Source of the DNA: an uncultured Atopobium sp.
GTDB lineage: Bacteria; Actinomycetota; Coriobacteriia; Coriobacteriales; Atopobiaceae
Assembly: GCA_938041635.1 (NCBI GenBank)
Contig: CALIAD010000067.1
Span: 1 to 38,269 of the forward strand
Direction: 5' to 3'
DNA length: 38,269 nt
The first letter of the stretch is position 1; each line of letters starts with the position of its first letter. A program made the translations under genes and the position numbers. The notes beneath the pieces are model-generated. The model saw only the letters and a list, made by a program, of their open reading frames with translations, searched no databases and was not told the DNA's origin. Shown here piece after piece: positions 23,170 through 31,990 of this stretch.

Positions 23170-23886
23170 TTATCCCTCCAGCCTGACTGTTGCAAAAACG
23201 GTGGAACTCTCGGCATCTTTGAGCACTACCGAGAAACCCGTCTCATCGGCGTATACCTGGGGAGTAATGGTGTCGCCCAAGTGCGCCTGGCTCCTGTACT
23301 GCACCACAATGCGACGCAGCTTGTGAGAATAGCCAAGGGCCACAAGCGTGTCAACAGCCATGAGCACGTACTGAGCATTGTTGACGTGCTTGTTTGTATC
23401 CAGGTGCTGCTGAGAAACATGAATGGCTGGACCATCAACAGCATTTCCCTCAAGTGCAATTTTTCGAGGAGTTGGTGGCAAATCTACGCGAGGCTCGCCA
23501 GTAATGTAGACGTTTTCGCTTTCTGGAACACGAGCAGCCTTGCCTTCATTGATATCCATCAAATACCAGGTAGAATCTGCTTTTACGATGGTTGCGCCGT
23601 CTGCATCATTAATAACAAACGACCTAGATGCTTGAAGACCCTTCATCTGATACGACCAGGTACCTACGCAGATCTTCTCGCCAAACTGGGGAAGACGGTC
23701 AACTTGGATCTGCCACGTTGCCAGAACCCATGCGTATCCCTCGCTGGTCAGCTGCTTAAAGCCGCGGCCAATATCTTCTGAGTGGAACGTCGAGCAGTCC
23801 TGCAGATAGTTCATAACGCCTACCAGGGAAAGCTTTCCGGTCTCATCACACTCGCTATATCTGACTCTACTTTCAATGGTGTACAT
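23170..23886 (-). CDS. Acyl-ACP thioesterase
   Basis: The 238-residue double hot-dog protein matches bacterial acyl-ACP thioesterases (FatA/FatB-like). It begins YTIESRVRYSECDETGKLSL and has GYAWVLATWQIQVDRLPQFGE, GTWSYQMKGLQASRSF and, in the second hot-dog, LDTNKHVNNAQYV with the catalytic Asn/His region. Such enzymes release free fatty acids from acyl carrier protein in the cytoplasm. The upstream region of the ATG has no strong ribosome-binding site. It is followed after one base by the Nudix gene. No other fatty-acid gene is nearby. Confidence 0.88.
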   Translation of the reverse strand: MYTIESRVRYSECDETGKLSLVGVMNYLQDCSTFHSEDIGRGFKQLTSEGYAWVLATWQIQVDRLPQFGEKICVGTWSYQMKGLQASRSFVINDADGATIVKADSTWYLMDINEGKAARVPESENVYITGEPRVDLPPTPRKIALEGNAVDGPAIHVSQQHLDTNKHVNNAQYVLMAVDTLVALGYSHKLRRIVVQYRSQAHLGDTITPQVYADETGFSVVLKDAESSTVFATVRLEG

Positions 23887-23945
23887 ACAAATCCAAACTC
23901 GAAATCAGCGTTTGCTGAGGTATTACGATATGTCGAGAAACCCGT

Positions 23946-24794
23946 CTAGTTGTCCCATGGGAACGAACCCGGCAAGCGGTCTCTGACTTTTTGCGTGGTA
24001 TCGTCAAGTTTCTTCTTAGTTACCTGGACTTTTTGTGAAACCTGTTGAGCCTTTTGGGTAGCAATAAGAGTTGCATTCTGGGCCGCCGCATTTGCCTTTT
24101 GAGCTGCTGCGTTTGCTTTCTGCGATGCGTTTTGCGCTGCAGCGCTTACTTTTTGCGAAGCATTCTGTGCGGCTTCTTCAACCTTTATTGATGCATCTTG
24201 AGCTGCGGCTTCAACTTTGTGATGGGTAGTAGGCCCATTCCAAAGAAGGCTAGCAACCGTGTCCAAAAAATAAAGCGTAACCACAATAAACGCTACGACC
24301 GAGACAGTGTGCTTGGAGAAAAGCATTAAAATATTAAGCATTGTTGGAACGAGCACAAAAACTGAGGTAACAGAAAACGCACCAAATACCGCGCTGGCCT
24401 GGGGACAAATTCGACCATGCAAGTTGAACTTAAACATGGAGTAGTCCCACCACTTCTTTTTAAAGCGACGCTCCAAAAAGAGGCCAGTTGAGTACTCAAT
24501 AACTGTGGCTAAAACTGCACCAATGATAAAGACAATAATTGGATTAGAAATCTGGCCAAGTACCAGCCATTCCGCAAGCGCTCCAATGCCATAAATAGGG
24601 CAGGTAGGACCAAAAAGAAAACCGCGCTTGGTAAATTCTCCCTCAACAACGGAGCAATAAATGGTCTCGTACACCCAACCACCAAAAGAAATCAGCGCAA
24701 AAATTATGACCATCTGAGGCAGATACTGCACAAAGAGCTCAATATTCTTATCAAGTGCAAAGAGTGTACGTAGCGTCTCAGTCATGGTACTCAC
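23946..24794 (-). CDS. CmpB-like membrane protein with coiled-coil tail
   Basis: The 282-residue protein has about five membrane helices in residues 25-185. It carries the motif GWVYETIYCSVVEGEFTKRG then FGPTCPIYGIGA of the ABC_trans_CmpB (putative ABC transporter type IV) family, whose function is not established. Residues 193-245 are alanine-rich 11-residue repeats (KVEAAAQDASI-like), predicted helical or coiled coil, ending in a lysine/charged tail. GTG 24794 overlaps the upstream stop as GTGA, a coupling pattern; the ATG at 24785 is the alternative start. It is downstream of an HD-domain gene and has no ABC ATPase partner here. Confidence 0.8.
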   Translation of the reverse strand: MSTMTETLRTLFALDKNIELFVQYLPQMVIIFALISFGGWVYETIYCSVVEGEFTKRGFLFGPTCPIYGIGALAEWLVLGQISNPIIVFIIGAVLATVIEYSTGLFLERRFKKKWWDYSMFKFNLHGRICPQASAVFGAFSVTSVFVLVPTMLNILMLFSKHTVSVVAFIVVTLYFLDTVASLLWNGPTTHHKVEAAAQDASIKVEEAAQNASQKVSAAAQNASQKANAAAQKANAAAQNATLIATQKAQQVSQKVQVTKKKLDDTTQKVRDRLPGSFPWDN

Positions 24795-25384
24795 GAGAGG
24801 TTCCCGTAATCCATGTAGTTGTTCAACTCATCTGGCTTACTGTTTGTTGTGCCCTGAAAATCGCTTTCAGGTGTCGAGAAACCCGTTGGGCGGAAACCCT
24901 CTTTTTTGTATGGATTGCCTGTTAGTGTTTCTGCAGTTGAACAAGCTTTATCGCAAGTTGTTACAATCCAAGCCTCTTTGGTATGAGGTGGAATAGGAAC
25001 CAGAGGAAACATGTGATGCAAGATGATGTCTTCCTCAACAGGGGTTAAATCAGGGAAATCCTCGCGGGCATTATCAAGTGCATGGCGAGGGTGCGTAAAT
25101 CCGTGCCAGTTGTCTGGCGCGGCCTCGTGATCGTGCCAATCATAGAGGTAGTAGTCATGCAGAAGCGCGCCACGTACAAGGGCATGTTCGTCAACTTTGA
25201 TGCCAGCGTTCATAGCAAATGCAAGGCTGCTATAAGCAACCGCAATAACATGGTCGAGCGTGCTGGTAGTTCCATGTTGTGTAAAAGTTGCAAGTTGGTA
25301 GAGTCTTCCGGACTTCAAAATAGGAGTTGAAAGCTCATCGAACCTCTCGCGAATTTTAGAAACGTCAACCAAAAAATATCCCAT
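24791..25384 (-). CDS. HD-domain protein, putative phosphohydrolase
   Basis: The 197-residue protein shows an HD-type metal site: an early His (TSTLDHVIAVAYSS), the HD pair in GALLHDYYLYDWHDH, and a downstream HH (EDIILHHMFPLVP) before a later Asp (TTCDKACSTAE). This is the His-HD-Asp layout of HD phosphohydrolases, which are usually nucleotide phosphatases or phosphodiesterases. ATG 25384 is chosen, although no clear ribosome-binding site is seen; a GTG at 25399 is possible. It overlaps the start of the CmpB-like gene by four bases. Substrate unknown. Confidence 0.78.
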   Translation of the reverse strand: MGYFLVDVSKIRERFDELSTPILKSGRLYQLATFTQHGTTSTLDHVIAVAYSSLAFAMNAGIKVDEHALVRGALLHDYYLYDWHDHEAAPDNWHGFTHPRHALDNAREDFPDLTPVEEDIILHHMFPLVPIPPHTKEAWIVTTCDKACSTAETLTGNPYKKEGFRPTGFSTPESDFQGTTNSKPDELNNYMDYGNLS

Positions 25385-25549
25385 CAACTGTGCGCACACA
25401 TCAGAATTTTGCGTGCGTACCTTAGCAATGTATCTATAAAAGATTAGTTAATCTGACGGTTACGTGCAATCTTTTTGGCTGAATGTTACGAAAACGAAAG
25501 AAAAGAAAACGCGCTCCCTGAGAGTATACAAAGTGCCGTTTACCTGCTC

Positions 25550-26479
25550 TTATACTTTCTCACTGTAGGGGCTCATGTGGTCCACCACAACGTTTACCGC
25601 GCCAGGAAGACACCTAGCAGAATAGGCATAGATGTCGTGGCAGGTGACCTCGCCATTTACTTCCAGTGGCATAGGCGCTGTTGATTCAACGGTAATTTCT
25701 TTGCCGCTAAAGCTATTGAGGTAGGGCCTACCAAGCGAGTCCCCCGTGCGATCAAAGAAACCAGAAAGCAGTGGGCGTACCAGCTTTGCAGTCATGTGAG
25801 TCTCAATGACAATAACCTCAAGCAGACCGTCATTCATACGATTACCAGGTGCTAATTCAATTCCTGCTTGCATCATGGAGCTGTTTGCAATAAGGCAGCC
25901 AATGCCCTGAAGCTCATGTACTTTGCCGTCAACAGTAATTTTGAAGTCGTGAACTGGCGGCATAAGGTTGGCTAAGGCCGCAGTAAAGTATGCGGCTTCT
26001 CCAAAGGTTTGTTTGTGGGGGATAGCTGAACGCATAATTTCTGCGTCAAGGCCTGTACCGGCCATTAAAGGAACTCCAGCTACATGGGTTTCTCCCGACA
26101 CTGTGGTCCAGGTAATCTCACCCAGATCAAGCTGTGCGGTCTGAAGGTTTCTGCAGGCCAGCGCCAGTGCGTTAGGTTCAGGAGCGTTTCCAATATTTGC
26201 AGCTAGAAGATTAGCGGTTCCAGAAGGGAAGACAAGAATAGGTGTCTGGCATCCTCTAAGGCCGTAGAGCAGGCTAGATACGGTTCCATCTCCGCCCGAG
26301 AGCACCACTACGTCAAAATCTTCAGGCTGAACAGAACTCAGAACCTCATCTGTGCGCCAATGGCTTTCAACTAGCTTTACCAGGCATTCGTCGCCGCTTT
26401 TCAAAAGAGCGCGCTCAAATTCAAAGATTGCGTCAGAGCTAAAACCCGAGCAAGGATTGTGAATGATGAGGGTTCTCAT
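25550..26479 (-). CDS. Diacylglycerol/lipid kinase family protein (DagK/YegS-like)
   Basis: The 309-residue protein has the DAG-kinase catalytic fold. The nucleotide-binding GGDGT is in VVLSGGDGTVSSLLYGL (about residue 62), the PxGTxN motif in FPSGTANLLAANIG (about residue 85), and then AGTGLDAEIM; its C-terminal domain has GIELAPGNRMNDGLLEVIVIE. It would phosphorylate a membrane lipid such as diacylglycerol at the cytoplasmic face. The start at 26479 follows GGAGG. It lies divergently to RNase D with about 90 bases between the starts. Substrate (diacylglycerol, undecaprenol or ceramide) is open. Confidence 0.85.
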   Translation of the reverse strand: MRTLIIHNPCSGFSSDAIFEFERALLKSGDECLVKLVESHWRTDEVLSSVQPEDFDVVVLSGGDGTVSSLLYGLRGCQTPILVFPSGTANLLAANIGNAPEPNALALACRNLQTAQLDLGEITWTTVSGETHVAGVPLMAGTGLDAEIMRSAIPHKQTFGEAAYFTAALANLMPPVHDFKITVDGKVHELQGIGCLIANSSMMQAGIELAPGNRMNDGLLEVIVIETHMTAKLVRPLLSGFFDRTGDSLGRPYLNSFSGKEITVESTAPMPLEVNGEVTCHDIYAYSARCLPGAVNVVVDHMSPYSEKV

Positions 26480-26568
26480 ATATCCTCCGAAGATTTGCGA
26501 CAAGCTGGTATATCATTTTGATACGTATGAGTGTATCGCTTTACGTTAGATACTTAATCGGCAATTGG

Positions 26569-27708
26569 ATGGACGCATTGTATATAGCAACCTCAGAAGA
26601 ACTTTCCGCATTTTGTGAGCGAGCAAAGACTTCGCATATCCTTGCAGTTGATACGGAGTTTCTTCGCGAGAAAACCTACTTTCCCAAGCTTTGCCTGGTG
26701 CAGGTTTCCACAGGTTCAGAGATTGCTGCGATTGATCCCTTGCTTATTGATGACCTAACTCCGCTTAAAGAGCTCTTGGAAAATCCGCAGATTGTCAAAA
26801 TTTTCCACGCGTGCTCACAAGACCTTGAAGTTTTACTAGAAAAAATGGATTGCGCGTGCGCTCCTGTATTTGATACGCAGGTAGCAGCTGCATTTTTGGG
26901 CCTGCGTCAGCAGGTGAGCTACGCCGGTCTGGTAGAAAATTTTGCTAACGTCAAGCTTGCTAAGGCTGAGTCTTTAACAGACTGGTCAAAGCGACCTCTT
27001 GATAAAGAGCAGCTGGTATATGCCGAGGATGACGTGAGATATCTTCCCGCAATCTACAATCAAATGGTCGAGAAGCTCATCAAGCTTGATCGTCTGAGCT
27101 GGGTAAAGCCAGAGATGGACCAGCATACTAATATTGAGCAGTATCGCCGAGACCCCTATCAGGCATATCTCCGTTTGAAACGTTCTGGCTCGCTTACGCG
27201 CAGACAACTTGCTATTGCTCGAGAGGTGTGCGCCTGGCGAGAAGAAACTGCTGCTAAAAGAGATGTTCCACGCAAGTGGGTGCTTTCTGACGAACTCATT
27301 ATTGAGATTTGTCGTCGTGTTCCTACAACACCAGATAGACTGCGCAAAATTCGCGGCACTGAGCAAATCTCTCAAGGTGGGGTAGTGCATCTACTAGATG
27401 CAATTAAGCGTGGACAAAAGACACCTGCAGATCAGTGTCCAAAAATCGAGCATCACGCTCATCCCTCAGCTGGTTCTGAAGGTGTTGTTGAGCTTATGTA
27501 TGCTCTTATCAGGATTGTTTCAGAAAAAGAGGGAATTGCATCTCCGTTAATTGCCAATAAAGATGATCTTACTGATCTGCTTTTGGATAGGTCTGACGCA
27601 AGACTTAAAACCGGATGGCGCTATCAATTAGTAGGTAAGCAGCTTGTTGGACTGCTCAATGGCGAGGTAGGACTAACAGTTAAAAACGGTCGAGTAGAGC
27701 TACTGTAA
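26569..27708 (+). CDS. rnd: Ribonuclease D
   Basis: The 379-residue DEDD-type 3'-5' exoribonuclease trims tRNA precursors and other small RNAs. The four acidic motifs are present: ILAVDTEFLREKTY (Exo I), FHACSQDLEVL (Exo II), FDTQVAAAFLGL and YAEDDVRYLPAIY (Exo III). An HRDC-like region follows (REVCAWREETAAKRDVPRKWVLSDELI). The start is uncertain: ATG 26569 gives a length like E. coli RNase D (375), but ATG 26527 is in frame and neither has a clear ribosome-binding site. No neighbouring gene suggests a special role. Confidence 0.9.
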   Translation: MDALYIATSEELSAFCERAKTSHILAVDTEFLREKTYFPKLCLVQVSTGSEIAAIDPLLIDDLTPLKELLENPQIVKIFHACSQDLEVLLEKMDCACAPVFDTQVAAAFLGLRQQVSYAGLVENFANVKLAKAESLTDWSKRPLDKEQLVYAEDDVRYLPAIYNQMVEKLIKLDRLSWVKPEMDQHTNIEQYRRDPYQAYLRLKRSGSLTRRQLAIAREVCAWREETAAKRDVPRKWVLSDELIIEICRRVPTTPDRLRKIRGTEQISQGGVVHLLDAIKRGQKTPADQCPKIEHHAHPSAGSEGVVELMYALIRIVSEKEGIASPLIANKDDLTDLLLDRSDARLKTGWRYQLVGKQLVGLLNGEVGLTVKNGRVELL

Positions 27709-27811
27709 AAGCAGCGTTTTACCTAGCGTCAAGCATGATTACTCTTACAAACCTGACTTTTTGTCCGGTGAGTTGGGTATACTCATCTCTATACATAGAT
27801 AGGAGAAAAAT

Positions 27812-28498
27812 ATGTATTACTCAGGTGCGTTTATCCCATACGTTGTTCTAGTAGTTGCCTCGTTGGTGCTCGGATTGGGTACTCAGTGGTACATCAAGCA
27901 TGAATTTAAAAAGTATTCTTTAGTTCCCTCTGGGTTTAATGCCACTGGCGCTTCAGTTGCTCGTACCATGATGGACACTAACGGAGCAGCTAATGTTGGC
28001 ATTAAGAGAATTTCTGGTGAGCTCACCGATAACTTTGATCCACGTGACAATTGCCTGCACCTCTCTGATGCAAACTTCTCTGAGGGTAGCGTAGCTTCAG
28101 TTGCTGTTTCTTGCCATGAAGCAGGTCATGCTGTTCAGACCGCTAAGCTGTACATGCCATCTCGCGTTCGTTCCGCTCTTGTTCCTGTTGTTAATTTAGC
28201 ATCCGCTGCATGGATCTATGTCTTTATTGCTGGTGTCTTGCTAAATGTTTCAGGCATGACCGTGCTAGCAATTTGGCTGTATGCATTTACCTTCTTATTC
28301 CATATAGTTACGCTTCCTGTAGAGATTGATGCTTCAAGGCGTGGATTGGCCTTTTTGAAGGCAAATGCTCCTGCGGGCTTTGACTACAATGGCGCTAAAA
28401 AGGTACTGATTGCCGCTGCTCTTACTTACGTAGCCGCTGCAATGGTTTCTGCACTCCAGCTTCTATATCTGCTTGGTTCTTCCAGAAGCAGGAACTAG
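27812..28498 (+). CDS. YugP-like membrane zinc metallopeptidase
   Basis: The 228-residue protein belongs to the Zn_peptidase_2 (YugP) group. The zinc site HEAGH is in VSCHEAGHAVQTAKLY (about residue 102), and a further acidic residue occurs in VEIDASRRGLAFL. Membrane helices flank it: residues 6-25, 130-150, 155-175 and 200-220. It starts MYYSGAFIPYVVLVVASL and has TAGGAGAAAA as ribosome-binding region. It is followed two bases later by xseA. Family role is poorly characterised (membrane peptidase). It is the only peptidase near the RiPP cassette, but more than 20 kb away, so no link is claimed. Confidence 0.85.
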   Translation: MYYSGAFIPYVVLVVASLVLGLGTQWYIKHEFKKYSLVPSGFNATGASVARTMMDTNGAANVGIKRISGELTDNFDPRDNCLHLSDANFSEGSVASVAVSCHEAGHAVQTAKLYMPSRVRSALVPVVNLASAAWIYVFIAGVLLNVSGMTVLAIWLYAFTFLFHIVTLPVEIDASRRGLAFLKANAPAGFDYNGAKKVLIAAALTYVAAAMVSALQLLYLLGSSRSRN

Positions 28499-28500
28499 TA

Positions 28501-29850
28501 ATGGATCAGATTCAAGAGAAAGAAGATTCTGTTCTTTCGGTATCTGATGCGGTGCTCTTTGCAAAAAATGAAGTTGCCTCAATGCCATCTATGACGGTGG
28601 TTGGTGAAGTTTCTGGATTTAGGGGTCCAAACTATAAGTCTGGGCATTGTTACTTTGACGTAAAAGACCCTGTTAGTTCTATGGCAGTCATTGTTTGGTC
28701 AAAGATTTATGCTGCTAGTGGCATTACGTTGCAAGACGGCATGAAAATCCAGATGACAGGAAAGTTTGATATTTACGCTTCAAGCGGCAAGCTTTCTTTT
28801 CATGCGCGTACTATTCAGATCGCTGGAGAAGGAGACCTTCGCCAAAAGGTGGCACAGCTTGCTAAAAAGCTAGAAAAAGAAGGCCTTACAGACATTTCCA
28901 GAAAGCGCTACATTCCAGAGTTTTGTACACGCATTGGTGTAGTTACTTCACTTTCTGGCAGCGTCATTGACGATGTTAAGCGTACGCTTGCGCGCAGAAA
29001 CCCTCTTGTAGAGCTTGAGGTATCTGGCTGTGCTGTTCAAGGTACTCATGCACCTGCAACTATTATGAGAGCTCTCCAGGTTGCTACAACTACACGGCCA
29101 GATGCAATCTTGCTGGTGCGTGGTGGTGGCTCATTCGAAGATCTTATGTGCTTCAATGATGAGGGAGTAGCTCGCGCTATTGCTGCATGTCCAGTTCCTG
29201 TTATCACGGGCATTGGTCATGAGCCCGATACCACCATTGCAGATATGGTTTCTGATAGAAGGACCTCAACGCCAACAGCTGCTGCAGAGTCTGTGGCTCC
29301 CGCTATTAGTGAGTTACAAACTACGTTTAACAACAGAATTTCTCGCCTTGGAAATGCTACAAGAAAGATTTTGCAGTTCTATAAAACGGGACTTACAACT
29401 GTTGAGCAACGCTCTAACTTGGCAATAAAAAATGCTCTAGCAAGTAAACAGTACCAGATAGAGAAGCTATCAGATCGTCCTTGTTTGAAAGACCCTGCTT
29501 ATATTATTTCAACAAGAACAGAAGACCTTAATCAGACTGAGCAAAGGCTTATGGACGCTCTGCCAGCGCTTCTTGCAAGAAAGAAAGAGACGCTTTCTGT
29601 TGAGCCACAAAGGCTAACCAGAGCTAGTGCTGCCATGCTCCATCCACATGAGGCTTTGCTGTCTTCGCTTGCAGGAAAATTAGATGCACTTTCTCCTCTA
29701 AAGGTTCTTACAAGGGGATATGCGTATGTCCAAGATGAAAAGGGGTCTGTCATTAAAACGGCCAAAGATGCCTCGGTTGGAGACTCTTTGCTTGTCAAAA
29801 TGACGGATGGAACAATTAAGGCAACTGTTTCTGATATTGAGCTTTCATAG
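28501..29850 (+). CDS. xseA: Exodeoxyribonuclease VII large subunit
   Basis: The 449-residue protein forms the catalytic subunit of Exo VII, which degrades single-stranded DNA in both directions. The N-terminal OB-fold (VVGEVSGFRGPNYKSGHCYFDVKD) is followed by the catalytic domain with RGGGSFEDLMCFNDE and TGIGHEPDTTIADM(VSD)R and by a long alpha-helical region. Length is typical. It starts two bases after the zinc peptidase and continues to xseB after 14 bases, forming the usual xseA-xseB pair. Confidence 0.96.
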   Translation: MDQIQEKEDSVLSVSDAVLFAKNEVASMPSMTVVGEVSGFRGPNYKSGHCYFDVKDPVSSMAVIVWSKIYAASGITLQDGMKIQMTGKFDIYASSGKLSFHARTIQIAGEGDLRQKVAQLAKKLEKEGLTDISRKRYIPEFCTRIGVVTSLSGSVIDDVKRTLARRNPLVELEVSGCAVQGTHAPATIMRALQVATTTRPDAILLVRGGGSFEDLMCFNDEGVARAIAACPVPVITGIGHEPDTTIADMVSDRRTSTPTAAAESVAPAISELQTTFNNRISRLGNATRKILQFYKTGLTTVEQRSNLAIKNALASKQYQIEKLSDRPCLKDPAYIISTRTEDLNQTEQRLMDALPALLARKKETLSVEPQRLTRASAAMLHPHEALLSSLAGKLDALSPLKVLTRGYAYVQDEKGSVIKTAKDASVGDSLLVKMTDGTIKATVSDIELS

Positions 29851-29864
29851 ATAAGGGGAACAAC

Positions 29865-30128
29865 ATGGATACTAAGAAGACTGAAGAGCTGACTTTCAAA
29901 GATGCTTCTATTGAGCTTGAGCAGATTGTTCGTAAGCTTGAGGGCACAGATTTGGAGCTCGAGGAGTCTTTGGCTCTGTATGCTCGTGGCGTTGAGCTGG
30001 TAAAGGATCTTCGTGGAAGGCTTGATACTGCAGAGCAGAAGGTTAAGGTTCTGCTTGATGAGTCCCAGGCAGGAGCTGCAATTACTGATACAACCGCAGC
30101 GCCTTCTACTGCATATTTAGACGAGTAA
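29865..30128 (+). CDS. xseB: Exodeoxyribonuclease VII small subunit
   Basis: The 87-residue protein matches the XseB family. It has an N-terminal TFKDASIELEQIVRKLEGTD helix, the LELEESLALYARGVELV helix and an AEQKVKVLL tail, forming a helical hairpin that coats the XseA helices. It is adjacent to xseA, with AAGGGG before its ATG. The last 20 residues (AAITDTTAAPSTAYLDE) are an added low-complexity tail. Confidence 0.93.
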   Translation: MDTKKTEELTFKDASIELEQIVRKLEGTDLELEESLALYARGVELVKDLRGRLDTAEQKVKVLLDESQAGAAITDTTAAPSTAYLDE

Positions 30129-30138
30129 AGGAGAGGTT

Positions 30139-30483
30139 ATGTCTGATTGTATTTTTTGTAAGCTTGCTAACAAAGAAATCCCTACAGAGTTTCTCTATGA
30201 GGATGAAAACGTTGTAGCTTTTAATGACCTAAATCCTATTACTCCTGTTCACGTTCTTGTTGTACCAAAGAACCACTACGACAACATCATTGATGGTATT
30301 CCTGCTGCAACCCTTGAGAGTGTTACTAAGGCTATAGCTGCGGTAGTAGAAAAGACAGGAATTAAGGAGACTGGATTCCGCGTTGTTACCAATACCGGAA
30401 AGCATGGTGGCCAGTCAGTCAATCACGTCCACTTCCACGTTTTAGGTGGCAAGCAGTTGAATGATTCTATGGGCGGAAAATAA
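30139..30483 (+). CDS. HIT-family nucleotide-binding hydrolase
   Basis: The 114-residue histidine triad protein has CIFCKLANKEIPTEFLYED at the N-terminus, the nucleotide-binding NDLNPITPVHVLVVPKNH region and the triad HVHFHVLGG near residue 98 (catalytic His). HINT-like members are AMP-lysine or aminoacyl-AMP hydrolases. It is 11 bases after xseB with AAGGAGAGG upstream, so it is co-transcribed with it. Substrate not shown by sequence. Confidence 0.93.
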   Translation: MSDCIFCKLANKEIPTEFLYEDENVVAFNDLNPITPVHVLVVPKNHYDNIIDGIPAATLESVTKAIAAVVEKTGIKETGFRVVTNTGKHGGQSVNHVHFHVLGGKQLNDSMGGK

Positions 30484-30616
30484 AAATATTCAAGTTTTTT
30501 GCTCGTCTATTTAACTCCGGGGTATCTTGGGGTTTATGATGTCATGCGGTTATGTTTATTTGAAGTAGGAGAGTAAGACCTAATAGTCTGCACTGCTTCA
30601 CGGAAAGAGGAGTCAC

Positions 30617-31786
30617 ATGAACGTACTGGTTATCAACGCAGGTAGCTCATCTCTTAAGTATCAGCTTCTTGACGTTGACACCCGCGAGGTTTACGCAAAA
30701 GGAAACTGCGAGCGTATCGGTATCGAAGGTTCTTTTGTTGGTCACGAGGAGCTTGGTGGAGAGAAGCAGAAGCTTGAGGTTGCTCTTCCTGATCACAAGA
30801 CTGCTATTAAGCATGTCTTTGACATCCTTAAGACTATTGATAAGCCAATCGATGGCATTGGTCACCGTGTTGTTCAGGGTGGTTGGTACTTCCCAGAGTC
30901 TGCTGTTGTAGACGATAAGGTCTTGGCTCAGGTTCGTGAGGTTGCTCCACTTGCTCCTCTTCATAACTATGCTGAGGCTGATGTTATTGAGATTTGCCGC
31001 GAACTCTTCCCAGAGGTCGGTAATGTAATCGTTTGCGATACTTCTTTCCACTTCAATATGCCAGAAAAGGCACATCGCTATGCTCTTCCTCGCGATGTTG
31101 TTGATAAGTACCACGTCCGTAAGTATGGCGCTCATGGTACTTCTCACCGCTACATTTGGCGTGCAACCAATGAGTTTACCAACGGTCAGACTCACAAGCT
31201 GGTTAGCTGCCACCTTGGTTCTGGTGCTTCTCTTTCCGCTATTGAGGATGGTCGCGATCTTGAGACCACCATGGGCCTTACTCCACTTGATGGCCTTATC
31301 ATGGGCACTCGTTGCGGCACTATTGACCCAGCTACTGTCTTCTATCTTTCTCGCGTTGGTGGTTACTCCATCGATGAGATTGACACTATGATGAACAAGC
31401 AGTCTGGCCTTCTCGCTCTATCTGGTCATTCCGATTCTCGTGATATTGAGGATGGCGCTCACGCTGGCGATAAGGACTGCCTGCTTGCACTTGATATGTT
31501 CTATTATCGTACGTCTCAGCTCATCATGGAGATGGCTCAGGCTATGCACGGCTTTGATACCATGGCATTCTCTGCTGGTATTGGTGAGAACTCCGACGAG
31601 ATGCGTCTTGGCGTTGTCAGAGAGCTTGAGTGGATGGGTGTCAAGATTGATGAGGAGAAGAACAAGGTTCGCTCCGGTGAAATCCGTGACATCTCTGCTC
31701 CAGATTCAAAGGTACGCGTCCTGGTTGTACCTACCAACGAGGAATACATGATTGCTCTTGACGTTCAGGAGCTTCTGGGTAAGTAG
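30617..31786 (+). CDS. ackA: Acetate kinase
   Basis: The 389-residue enzyme makes ATP and acetate from acetyl phosphate in the last step of acetate fermentation. Family blocks are VLVINAGSSSLKYQLL at the N-terminus, GIGHRVVQGG, the catalytic region VCDTSFHFNMPEKAHRYALP, HLGSGASLSAIEDGR, MGLTPLDGLIMGTRCGTIDP and GIGENSDEMR. Length is normal, and GAGGAG precedes the ATG. A terminator lies 29 bases after the stop. Pta, its partner enzyme, is encoded 2.9 kb away on the opposite strand rather than in an operon. Confidence 0.97.
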   Translation: MNVLVINAGSSSLKYQLLDVDTREVYAKGNCERIGIEGSFVGHEELGGEKQKLEVALPDHKTAIKHVFDILKTIDKPIDGIGHRVVQGGWYFPESAVVDDKVLAQVREVAPLAPLHNYAEADVIEICRELFPEVGNVIVCDTSFHFNMPEKAHRYALPRDVVDKYHVRKYGAHGTSHRYIWRATNEFTNGQTHKLVSCHLGSGASLSAIEDGRDLETTMGLTPLDGLIMGTRCGTIDPATVFYLSRVGGYSIDEIDTMMNKQSGLLALSGHSDSRDIEDGAHAGDKDCLLALDMFYYRTSQLIMEMAQAMHGFDTMAFSAGIGENSDEMRLGVVRELEWMGVKIDEEKNKVRSGEIRDISAPDSKVRVLVVPTNEEYMIALDVQELLGK

Positions 31787-31814
31787 GCTTTCCTTACAAT
31801 CCAAAAAAAATATT

Positions 31815-31844
31815 AACTCCCGCACTTCGTGTGGGAGTTTTTTT
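31815..31844 (+). terminator. Intrinsic terminator of ackA
   Basis: AACTCCCGCAC (31815-31825) pairs with GTGTGGGAGTT (31829-31839), with one wobble, and a 7-base T-run (31838-31844) follows. An A-run just before the stem suggests some activity on the other strand too. Confidence 0.9.
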
Positions 31845-31990
31845 ATGGAGATATAGATAGTTCTTTGACATGAGTACTTTAGAACTTTATATTTTTAAAT
31901 AATAAGTTAGAGTTTCAAAGAAATCTTATTGTTTTGTACAGCTATTTGTGTGCAGATAAATAAATCTTTGAACTAGCTGTGAGGAGCATC

